Shown in pieces: positions 15,713 through 22,425 of a stretch of 24,523 nucleotides of DNA. The notes below the pieces were generated by a model. That model had not been told where the DNA came from. It ran no database searches and saw only the letters and a list, made by a program, of their open reading frames with translations. Numbering within the stretch: position 1 is the first letter of the stretch; each line of letters begins with the position of its first letter. The position numbers were made by a program, and so were the translations under genes. The DNA is from 0-14-0-20-45-22 sp041645495. GTDB lineage: Bacteria > Fidelibacterota > UBA2242. The stretch covers positions 1 to 24,523 of the forward strand of contig JBAZPZ010000025.1 of assembly GCA_041645495.1 (NCBI GenBank), in the 5' to 3' direction.

Positions 15713-17256
15713 TTGGCGTAACTCACACTTCGATGTTCCCGAACGACGACGACTTTCACCTGTCCGGGATAATTTAATTCGGACTGAACCTTCGCCGCAA
15801 TATCTTCCGCCAGACTATCGGATTCTGTGTCGCTCACGACCTCATTCTCGACAATAACGCGGACTTCGCGACCGGCTTGAATGGCATAAGTTTTCGAGAC
15901 GCCCGCAAAAGAGTTTGCGATTTCTTCCAATTTGGTGAGACGTTGAATATAACTCTCCAGCGTGTCACCGCGCGCTCCGCGCCTGGAGCCGCTGATCTGG
16001 TCGGCTGCCTGAACGATCGCCGAAATAGGATGCGTCGCTTCGATTTCTTCATGGTGTGATCCGATGGCGTTGACGATGATCGGATGCTCGCGATGTTTTT
16101 TGGCAAATTCCATTCCGATAAGCGCATGCGTCCCGGTCACGTTTCGATCCATTGCCTTGCCGATATCATGCAGGAGACCGGCGCGCTTGGCGAGGTCGCC
16201 GTTCAGACCAAGTTCCGCCGCCATCAAACCGGAGAGCCACGCGACTTCAATCGAATGTTTTAGCACATTCTGACCGTAAGAAGTTCGGTATTTGAGTTTG
16301 CCAATCATTTTTAGCATGTCCGGCTGAAATTGGGAAAGATTGACTTCGTCAATTGCATCTTCGGCGGCTTTGATGATGGATTCTTCAACCTCTTTGGTCG
16401 ATTTTTCGATCATTTCTTCGATTCGGGTGGGATGAATCCTTCCATCGACGATGAGTTTTTCGAGTGCAACACGAGCAATTTCCCGGCGAATCGGATCGAA
16501 CCCGGAAAGCACTACCGCTTCCGGCGTATCGTCAACAATAATCTCGACGCCGGTCAGTGATTCGAAATGCCGGATGTTCCGGCCTTCACGTCCGATAATT
16601 CTGCCCTTCATATTCTCATTCGGAAGATTGACCACCGAAACGGTCGATTCTGCCGTATGATCAGCCGCCGAACGCTGAATTGCCGAGACGATTATTTTAC
16701 TGGCTTCGCGATTTGCCTCAGCGATAGCCGTATCGCGGATTTCTTTTACTTTTCGGGAAATCCCAGCCTTGGCTTTTTCCAAAAGGTTGTTCATTAAAAT
16801 GTCTTCGGCTTCTTTTTTCGTCATGCAGGCGATTTTTTCAAGCCGCTCGGTTTGCTGAACCACGATCGCCTGCGCTTCCGATTCTATCCGGCTGACGTTC
16901 TCTTTGATCTTCCGGATTTCCTCGTCCTTTTTCTCCAATTCTTCAACTTTCCGGTCGGCGAGTTCCATCTTCTTTTCGAGATAGAATTCCCGCTTGACGA
17001 GTTTCTTTTCCGTTTCCCGAATTTCCCGGAACTTGTTGCGCGATTCGTCTTCGGCGCGCTGTTTGATCCGAATCGCCTCATCTTTCGCTTCGAGTCGCGC
17101 CTCCCGTTTCGAATCCTCTGCCGTTTTCGTGGCGGTAGCCAGAAGTTCGGAAATCGAAGATTGGGTCTTCTTTAATTTTTGAATGTACAGGTAGAGCGCG
17201 AGGACAGCGCCGCCACACATTCCGAGAACCGCCGAAAATATATAAAACCAGGACAT
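15709..17256 (-). CDS. rny: Ribonuclease Y
   Basis: Membrane-tethered endoribonuclease that starts bulk mRNA decay in many bacteria. 515 residues in the standard order: an N-terminal membrane helix (about 2-25), a long charged coiled coil (about 30-190), a KH RNA-binding domain with GRIIGREGRNIR at 218-229, and an HD phosphohydrolase domain with His-Asp 363-364 in LLHDIGKAMD and IGSHHEEIEA downstream. The start has GAGGAG 7 bases ahead. It is separated from zapA by 105 bases containing a long hairpin, an unusual gap in an otherwise compact cluster, and overlaps folD by four bases. RNase III is also encoded in this window; no RNase E homologue is seen. Confidence 0.97.
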   Translation of the reverse strand: MSWFYIFSAVLGMCGGAVLALYLYIQKLKKTQSSISELLATATKTAEDSKREARLEAKDEAIRIKQRAEDESRNKFREIRETEKKLVKREFYLEKKMELADRKVEELEKKDEEIRKIKENVSRIESEAQAIVVQQTERLEKIACMTKKEAEDILMNNLLEKAKAGISRKVKEIRDTAIAEANREASKIIVSAIQRSAADHTAESTVSVVNLPNENMKGRIIGREGRNIRHFESLTGVEIIVDDTPEAVVLSGFDPIRREIARVALEKLIVDGRIHPTRIEEMIEKSTKEVEESIIKAAEDAIDEVNLSQFQPDMLKMIGKLKYRTSYGQNVLKHSIEVAWLSGLMAAELGLNGDLAKRAGLLHDIGKAMDRNVTGTHALIGMEFAKKHREHPIIVNAIGSHHEEIEATHPISAIVQAADQISGSRRGARGDTLESYIQRLTKLEEIANSFAGVSKTYAIQAGREVRVIVENEVVSDTESDSLAEDIAAKVQSELNYPGQVKVVVVREHRSVSYAK

Positions 17257-17291
17257 TATTCATCTCCTCAATCAATTCAAATCAACATTAA

Positions 17292-17341
17292 ATCAACAGG
17301 CCGTTTCGCGATTTCCATTCCAGCGAAACGAAGGTGTTGAT
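17292..17341 (-). promoter_or_regulatory. Hairpin in the rny leader, with a repeated 3' arm
   Basis: In the 105-base zapA-rny spacer the - strand can fold into an inner stem of 8 perfect pairs (CGTTTCGC with GCGAAACG, + strand 17302-17309 and 17323-17330, 13-base loop) and an outer stem of 7 perfect pairs (17292-17298 with 17335-17341). A 9-base direct repeat (17279-17287 and 17290-17298) gives a second possible 3' arm 11 bases ahead of the rny Shine-Dalgarno. There is no T-run, so it is not a simple terminator. It could be an RNA regulatory element or small RNA; seen only by pairing, no family match claimed. Confidence 0.5.
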
Positions 17342-17361
17342 CAGTTAAAAGATGGATCGAT

Positions 17362-17661
17362 CTATTTCTTTAGTTTCTCGTCGATAATATCTATCAAAAA
17401 CATCGATTTGTCGTCGATGGTTTTAAGAATCTCTTCTTTATCTTTATTGGCACTGAACAGTTCATCGGTGATGTTCATAGCGGCTAAAATCGCCACGCGT
17501 ATGCTCGATTGAACGGTCGGAATGGCTTTTTCCACGTCTTCCATTTTTTCATTAACGTAATTTGCGACGCTGGTAATATACGATGGCTCGGCTTTCGCCT
17601 TGATCGTGTATTCTTGCCCATAGATTGTTACGCGAACTAAATTTTCTGTAATCTCTTCCAT
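17362..17661 (-). CDS. zapA: Cell division protein ZapA
   Basis: FtsZ-ring-associated protein that bundles FtsZ filaments at midcell. 99 residues, the usual size. The N-terminal globular part shows VRVTIYGQEYTIKA (about 9-22) followed by YITSVANYVNEKMEDVE, both typical ZapA segments; the central helix RVAILAAMNITDELF (about 55-69) leads into a C-terminal coiled coil. It follows the ZapB-like gene by 47 bases, a spacer that contains a 6-bp hairpin. The Shine-Dalgarno is weak (AAAAG directly before ATG). The pairing with a small coiled-coil gene downstream of pheT supports both assignments. Confidence 0.93.
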   Translation of the reverse strand: MEEITENLVRVTIYGQEYTIKAKAEPSYITSVANYVNEKMEDVEKAIPTVQSSIRVAILAAMNITDELFSANKDKEEILKTIDDKSMFLIDIIDEKLKK

Positions 17662-17689
17662 CTTTTATGATTTATTCGTTGTCAAATAC

Positions 17690-17705
17690 CTTTCACTATT
17701 GAAAG
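17690..17705 (-). promoter_or_regulatory. Small hairpin between the zapB-like gene and zapA
   Basis: On the - strand CTTTCA pairs perfectly with TGAAAG around a four-base loop, starting 4 bases after the upstream stop codon. The bases after it are not a T-run, so it is unlikely to be an efficient intrinsic terminator. It might stabilise or process the mRNA between the two genes. Confidence 0.35.
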
Positions 17706-17708
17706 CGG

Positions 17709-17909
17709 TTAAAAGTCCTTCAGGAGTTCCAACAATCCTTCGACTTTGCTTCTTAATTGCTGACGTTTTTTCTGGTCGAGCATGACTTCGATGGACGATC
17801 CTTCTTTCAGATCGGTATTCATTTTTAAATTTTCGGAACGAAGTTCTGTAACAACGGAAAGCAGGCTTTTGATCCGTTCTTCGAGTGTGTTCAGCGAGCT
17901 CAAGTCCAT
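17709..17909 (-). CDS. ZapB-like small coiled-coil protein
   Basis: A 66-residue, strongly helical, highly charged protein. Heptad-like hydrophobic spacing runs through LEERIKSLLSVVTELRSEN and again in QQLRSKVEGLLELLKDF near the C terminus. It resembles the short coiled-coil proteins annotated as ZapB or DUF904 that lie next to zapA, and this one sits between pheT (12-base gap) and zapA. An AGGA lies about 8 bases ahead of the ATG. Sequence identity to enterobacterial ZapB cannot be judged by eye, so the name rests mainly on size, coiled coil and position, and no symbol is given. Expected role: division-ring accessory factor. Confidence 0.75.
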   Translation of the reverse strand: MDLSSLNTLEERIKSLLSVVTELRSENLKMNTDLKEGSSIEVMLDQKKRQQLRSKVEGLLELLKDF

Positions 17910-17921
17910 TGTCGTTCCTAT

Positions 17922-20309
17922 TCAGCGAAGTTTTGCGTTCAGTTCGTTCGTCAGCGCGTCGTGAATCGCCGCCATTGCTTTGTCAACTTCCTCGTCTTTC
18001 AACGTTCGGTCATTAGCCTGAAAAACTAAATTAAATGTAAAACTTTTTTTCAATTTGTCAACACTTTTTCCTGTGTAGAGGTCATAGAAACGAACCTCCC
18101 GCAGATACTCTCCGCCATGTTTGCGGATCGTTTCCGTTGTTTCTCCGACGGAAAGTTTTTCCGGAACCCAGATCGATACATCTCTTTCAATAGAAGGATA
18201 GACCGGCAGTTCATGATATTTAACCGCCGGACGCATCGTTTCGGTCAAAACGGAAACGTTCAGTTCCATGACGAAAATGGGAGTCTCGATATCCCAATCA
18301 TTTTTCAAATAACCGGGATCGATCTCTCCCACATATCCGAATTCTTTCTCATCGACAACAACACCGATGAGATGACGGAAATATTCGTTATTTTCCGAGA
18401 CGAAAATCGCGGAAGAAAAACCGAAACGAGCGATCAGGTCTTCGATGACGCCTTTCAAGACGAAAATATCGCTCTTCGTTGACGAATGTGCCCAGTTTTT
18501 TTCCTCGAGTTCGCCGGAAATCAGCACCGCCAGTTTTTGCGTTTCCTTTGCCAGGGTTTCCGATTTCGGATCGGACTCCTGAATGTAGCCGATCTCAAAC
18601 AACTTCAAATCGTCATTTTTCCGGTTGATGTTCCGTTTTGCCGCGGCAATCATTCCGGGAATGAGAGAGTTTCGCAGGTAAGCCATGTCCTGACTGAGCG
18701 GATTTTTCAACTTGACCGGCTGAGCGGGATGCACGCCGAATGTCGTCCATCTTTCGCATACCAGCGAATTGTTGAAGACTTCATCGTAACCGTACGAACA
18801 GACCGTCGTGCGAAGTTTCTCGACGAGATCATGACGCGTATGAACATCGACGATCGGCTGTATCTGTAACCGGCGTGCGGATGGAATATTCGACATTCCG
18901 TAAACCCGGACGACCTCTTCAATGTAATCGACTTCGCGTGTCAAATCCGGTCGGAATGACGGCGAAATCAAAACAATTTTTTCCGGATCGGCGGCAACGA
19001 TTTGGGCGCCGAGTTTTTGAAATAGTTCACGAATCCAGACCGGATCGATGCGGATGTCCAGCAGGCCAAAAATGCGTTTAAGCCGCACGGAAATTTCGCT
19101 TCTGATGATCGGAGTTGGATACCGATCGATGATGCCGCGGCACACTTTTCCGCCGGCGACTTCCACGATCAGACTTGTCAGCCGGTTCAGCGCATAAATG
19201 ACACCTTCCGGATCGGCGCCGCGCTCGAAGCGATACGAAGCATCCGTCTGAAGCCCGAGATATTTCGATCCTTTTCGAATCGTTCCCGGATCGAAATAGG
19301 CGCTTTCGATCAGCACGTCTGTCGTTTCCGGCATGATCTCGGAATTCGCGAGTCCCATGATTCCCGCGACGGCGACCGGCCGTTCCGCGTCGCAAATCAG
19401 CAACACGTTCCGCGTCAGTTTTCGTTCGGAACCATCGAGCGTCGTCACTATTTCGCCTTCGGCGGCACTTCTAACAACAATCTTTTTTCCGTGGACATTC
19501 CGGTAATCGAACGTGTGAAGCGGATGTCCGGTTTCCATCAATACGAAGTTCGCGGCATCTACGACATTGTTGATCGACCGGAGTCCGATGCTTTCCAGCG
19601 CCTTAGCCAGCCAGACCGGCGATGGTGCGATTTTAACGCCGCGAATGACGCGCGCGGCGTATCGTGGACAACCGACCGGATTTTCGATTTCCACGTCGAT
19701 ATAATTTCCGACCGGTTCGTCGGATTCTTCGATCGGCGCGGCGGGAATGCGCAAATCCTTTCCGGTCAGTAGCGTCACTTCGCGGGCAATGCCGATATGA
19801 GACGCGCAATCGGGACGGTTGGGTGTTAAGTCAACGTCCAATGTTTTCCCGTTCCGTTCCAGATATTCCGACAATTCCATTCCAACCGGTGCATCGTTAT
19901 CGAGCGTCATGATTCCGGAATGGTCGTCAGAGATTCCGAGTTCGTCCTCGGCGCAGATCATTCCTTCGGAACAGACACCGCGAATTTTGGTCGGTTTCAA
20001 TGTCATGCCATTCGGCAACGTCGTTCCCAGAAGAGCCAGCGGCACTTTTTGTCCTTTAGCCACATTCGGCGCGCCACAAACGATACTGAGTTCTGCGGCA
20101 CCAATATTGACGCGACAGACGCTCAGACGATCCGCATTCGGATGATGCTGAACGTCGAGAACTTCCGCAACGACGACCCCTTTTAGGCCATCAACCGGTG
20201 ATTTGCGAACCGCAGATTCCAAACCTAACGAAGTCAGCCGCTCTTCAAGTTCGGCCGGCGAGAACGGAACTTCAGTATATTTTTCCAGCCATTTGGTATT
20301 GATAATCAT
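17922..20309 (-). CDS. pheT: Phenylalanyl-tRNA synthetase beta subunit
   Basis: Beta chain of the (alpha-beta)2 PheRS; it binds tRNA-Phe and hydrolyses mischarged Tyr-tRNA. 795 residues, normal. Order of domains: N-terminal segment MIINTKWLEKY; OB-fold tRNA-binding domain (about 40-150, with HHPNADRLSVCRV and KIRGVCSEGMICAEDELG); B3/B4 editing domain (about 210-380, with RYAARVIRGVKI); B5 domain (about 395-470); a catalytic-like core; and a C-terminal ferredoxin-like anticodon-binding domain (about 700-795, beginning YPSIERDVSIWV). It starts 6 bases after pheS, whose TAG stop forms part of the Shine-Dalgarno TTAGGAT. Confidence 0.97.
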   Translation of the reverse strand: MIINTKWLEKYTEVPFSPAELEERLTSLGLESAVRKSPVDGLKGVVVAEVLDVQHHPNADRLSVCRVNIGAAELSIVCGAPNVAKGQKVPLALLGTTLPNGMTLKPTKIRGVCSEGMICAEDELGISDDHSGIMTLDNDAPVGMELSEYLERNGKTLDVDLTPNRPDCASHIGIAREVTLLTGKDLRIPAAPIEESDEPVGNYIDVEIENPVGCPRYAARVIRGVKIAPSPVWLAKALESIGLRSINNVVDAANFVLMETGHPLHTFDYRNVHGKKIVVRSAAEGEIVTTLDGSERKLTRNVLLICDAERPVAVAGIMGLANSEIMPETTDVLIESAYFDPGTIRKGSKYLGLQTDASYRFERGADPEGVIYALNRLTSLIVEVAGGKVCRGIIDRYPTPIIRSEISVRLKRIFGLLDIRIDPVWIRELFQKLGAQIVAADPEKIVLISPSFRPDLTREVDYIEEVVRVYGMSNIPSARRLQIQPIVDVHTRHDLVEKLRTTVCSYGYDEVFNNSLVCERWTTFGVHPAQPVKLKNPLSQDMAYLRNSLIPGMIAAAKRNINRKNDDLKLFEIGYIQESDPKSETLAKETQKLAVLISGELEEKNWAHSSTKSDIFVLKGVIEDLIARFGFSSAIFVSENNEYFRHLIGVVVDEKEFGYVGEIDPGYLKNDWDIETPIFVMELNVSVLTETMRPAVKYHELPVYPSIERDVSIWVPEKLSVGETTETIRKHGGEYLREVRFYDLYTGKSVDKLKKSFTFNLVFQANDRTLKDEEVDKAMAAIHDALTNELNAKLR

Positions 20310-20315
20310 ACGATC

Positions 20316-21332
20316 CTAAAACTGTTTCAGGAATCTGACATCGCCATCGAAAAAGAGCCGGATGTCGTCGATTCCATATTTTTGCAGGGCAATCCGGTCT
20401 GCGCCCATTCCGAAAGCGTAGCCTGTATATTTTTCCGGATCGATGCCGACCTCGGCGAAAACCGCCGGATCGACCATTCCGCATCCCATGATCTCCAGCC
20501 AACCGGTATGTTTACAAACGCGACAACCCTTGGCGCCGCACAGATAGCAGGAGACATCGACTTCCGCGCTGGGTTCGGTGAACGGGAAAAAACTCGGACG
20601 GAACCGGATAATCACGTTTTTTCCGAAAAACCGTTTGGCGAAATATTCGATCGTCCCTTTTAGTTCGGCGAACGTAACGTGTTCGTCAACATACAATCCT
20701 TCGATCTGATGAAACAAGCAGTAACTGCGGGCATTGATGGCTTCATTCCGATAGACACGCCCCGGCGCAAGAATGCGGATAGGCGGTTTCGATTTTAGCA
20801 TCGTCCGAACCTGAATCGGCGAAGTGTGTGTGCGCAGAACAATAGAATCGTCGATGTAAAACGTGTCCTGCATATCCCTCGCCGGATGATTTTCCGGTAT
20901 ATTCAGCGCCTGAAAGTTGTGATAATCCGTCTCAACCTCGGGTCCGTATTCGATTTGGAATCCGATTTCCCGGAAAATATCCGTGATCCGGTTTAACGTT
21001 TGGGTCACCGGGTGAAGATGACCCAGCGATGGCGTTTTCCCCGGTAATGTAAAATCGAAAAACTCGGAATCGGTCTCTTGTTTATTGAGACGTTCCTGAA
21101 GCGAATTGACTGCATGTTCCGCCTCGTTTTTCAGTTCGTTCAGCGTCTTTCCGAATTGCCGCTTGGCATCGTTGCTTAACGTAGCAAATTCCGAGAAAAG
21201 CGCTGGAATGATTCCCTTTTTCCCCAGAAACTTAATTCTGAAGTTTTCAACCGATGGAAGGTCGCTTCCGACTTGCGCAAGATCGTTTTTCAGTTGTAAG
21301 CGAACCTCTTCGGCGCGTTCCAAGAGGTTCAT
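20316..21332 (-). CDS. pheS: Phenylalanyl-tRNA synthetase alpha subunit
   Basis: Catalytic subunit of PheRS, class II synthetase fold, charging tRNA-Phe with phenylalanine. 338 residues. An N-terminal coiled coil (about 1-85) is followed by GHLHPVTQTLNRI, then motif 2 PGRVYRNEAINARSYCLFHQ (about 190-209), then CYLCGAKGCRVCKHTGWLEI, and motif 3 near GMGADRIALQKYGIDDIR. The motif 2 loop has NEAINARSYC rather than the enterobacterial DTIDATHS; I associate this version with FCB bacteria (from memory, not a search). It begins 4 bases after rplT and ends 6 before pheT. Confidence 0.97.
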   Translation of the reverse strand: MNLLERAEEVRLQLKNDLAQVGSDLPSVENFRIKFLGKKGIIPALFSEFATLSNDAKRQFGKTLNELKNEAEHAVNSLQERLNKQETDSEFFDFTLPGKTPSLGHLHPVTQTLNRITDIFREIGFQIEYGPEVETDYHNFQALNIPENHPARDMQDTFYIDDSIVLRTHTSPIQVRTMLKSKPPIRILAPGRVYRNEAINARSYCLFHQIEGLYVDEHVTFAELKGTIEYFAKRFFGKNVIIRFRPSFFPFTEPSAEVDVSCYLCGAKGCRVCKHTGWLEIMGCGMVDPAVFAEVGIDPEKYTGYAFGMGADRIALQKYGIDDIRLFFDGDVRFLKQF

Positions 21333-21336
21333 CTGT

Positions 21337-21684
21337 CTATACCTTTACTAATTCGACAAGTTTGGCAAACCCCGTCGGATCGTTCACTGCCATATCGGCG
21401 AGGACTTTCCGGTCGAGATTGATGCCGTTCACTTTCAAACCGTGGATGAATTTATTGTAAGATACTCCGTAAAGATGGGCGCCGGCATTGATTCTGGCGA
21501 TCCAGAGCGCGCGGAAATTTCTCTTTTTGGTGCGGCGATCACGGTAAGCGTAAAGCAAACCTTTTTCGACGGCATCCTTCGAGTTGACATATAGCGTGCT
21601 CCGCGAGGCGCGGTAGCCTTTCGCCATTTTGACGATTTTTCTATGTTTCCGATGATGTGGTACGGAACTATTGGCACGTGGCAT
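21337..21684 (-). CDS. rplT: Large ribosomal subunit protein bL20
   Basis: Early-assembly protein of the 50S subunit that binds 23S rRNA; 115 residues. Very basic N-terminal extension (HHRKHRKIVKMAKGYRAS) and the conserved core KKRNFRALWIARINAGAH followed by YGVSYNKFIHGLKVNGI and the C-terminal LDRKVLADMAV. AAGGAG lies 7 bases ahead of the ATG. In E. coli and Bacillus L20 represses its own operon by binding leader mRNA; whether that occurs here is unknown, and the gaps on either side (12 and 4 bases) leave no room for a separate leader directly upstream. Confidence 0.98.
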   Translation of the reverse strand: MPRANSSVPHHRKHRKIVKMAKGYRASRSTLYVNSKDAVEKGLLYAYRDRRTKKRNFRALWIARINAGAHLYGVSYNKFIHGLKVNGINLDRKVLADMAVNDPTGFAKLVELVKV

Positions 21685-21696
21685 TATCGATTCTCC

Positions 21697-21891
21697 TTAT
21701 GCAATAATCATTTTTTTAATGCGTTGAACATCGCAATGCGCAGCAATGGTGGACTGGCCTAAACTTCTCTTTCTTTTCGCTGATTTCGATGTCAGGATGT
21801 GAGAATGATATGCCTTGTTCCTTTTAACTTTACCTGTTCCGGTAAGATTAAACCGTTTTGCTGCTGATCTTCTTGTTTTCATTTTCGGCAT
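21697..21891 (-). CDS. rpmI: Large ribosomal subunit protein bL35
   Basis: Small basic protein of the 50S subunit, 64 residues. Diagnostic opening MPKMKTRRSAAKRFNLTGTG followed by KVKRNKAYHSH and KSAKRKRSLGQ. It lies between infC (12-base gap) and rplT (12-base gap), the conserved infC-rpmI-rplT order. The Shine-Dalgarno AGGAG overlaps the infC stop codon (TAGGAG). Confidence 0.98.
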   Translation of the reverse strand: MPKMKTRRSAAKRFNLTGTGKVKRNKAYHSHILTSKSAKRKRSLGQSTIAAHCDVQRIKKMIIA

Positions 21892-21903
21892 GATTGAGGT
21901 CTC

Positions 21904-22410
21904 CTATTTTGAAGTCAAATACGTTATGATGGTGCGCCCTTCACTGGCAGGCGCTTTCTCGACTACGGCTATATCGGACAACTGCTCGACGATTTTGTTG
22001 ACCAGTTCGGCTCCGACTTCCTTTCGGGCCATTTCGCGACCGCGAAACATGAGTGTAATCTTCACCTTACAACCTTCACCGAGGAATTTCTTGACGGCGT
22101 TGACCTTCATATTCAGATCATGCTCTCCAATATGCGGTCGAAATCTCACTTCTTTGATTTTAATGACATGTTGTTTCTTTTTACTTTCCCGCTCTTTCAT
22201 CTGTAGCTGGTATCTGTATTTCCCATAATCGATGATTTTGCAGACGGGAGGATCAGCACTGGGTGAAATTTCTACGAGGTCCAGATTTTTTTCCTCGGCT
22301 ATTCGCAGGGCTTCCCGCGAAGATACGATGCCAATCTGCTTGCCATCTGAATCGATGAGCCGGACAGACAGGCTTCTGATTTGATTGTTGATTTTTAAAT
22401 CTTTTTCTAT
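21904..22410 (-). CDS. infC: Translation initiation factor IF-3 with a probable AUA start
   Basis: Binds the 30S subunit, prevents premature 50S joining and checks the start codon. Complete protein of 168 residues. The N-terminal domain (after EKDLKINNQIRS) runs through VRLIDSDGKQIGIVS, LDLVEISPSADPPVCKIIDY and GKYRYQ; the C-terminal domain has IKEVRFRPHIGEHDL, VKITLMFRGREMARKEVG. The first in-frame ATG (22200) would delete the whole N-terminal domain. No ATG, GTG or TTG exists between the thrS end and the first conserved residues; ATA at 22410-22408 lies 9 bases after AGGAGG and is the best start. Enterobacterial infC starts at AUU, allowing IF3 to limit its own synthesis; the same logic probably applies here (inference). 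Confidence 0.93.
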   Translation of the reverse strand: MEKDLKINNQIRSLSVRLIDSDGKQIGIVSSREALRIAEEKNLDLVEISPSADPPVCKIIDYGKYRYQLQMKERESKKKQHVIKIKEVRFRPHIGEHDLNMKVNAVKKFLGEGCKVKITLMFRGREMARKEVGAELVNKIVEQLSDIAVVEKAPASEGRTIITYLTSK

Positions 22411-22425
22411 GGGGTATTTCCTCCT
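22408..22425 (-). promoter_or_regulatory. infC: infC ribosome binding site and ATA start codon
   Basis: AGGAGG at 22425-22420 on the - strand, overlapping the thrS stop TAG, is a full-strength Shine-Dalgarno. Nine bases later comes ATA (22410-22408), in frame with IF3 and placed just where the conserved protein should begin. The strong site paired with a poor start codon fits IF3-dependent start-codon discrimination. Confidence 0.8.

Noticed and set aside
17257..17361. 6S RNA gene downstream of zapA
   Set aside because: The location is suggestive, but 105 bases is too short for a usual 6S RNA and I cannot see its large central bubble; kept only as an unclassified hairpin.
21904..22200. IF3 as a truncated 98-residue protein starting at the first ATG
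   Set aside because: The upstream frame continues with clear IF3 N-terminal motifs back to an ATA behind AGGAGG, so the gene is complete.
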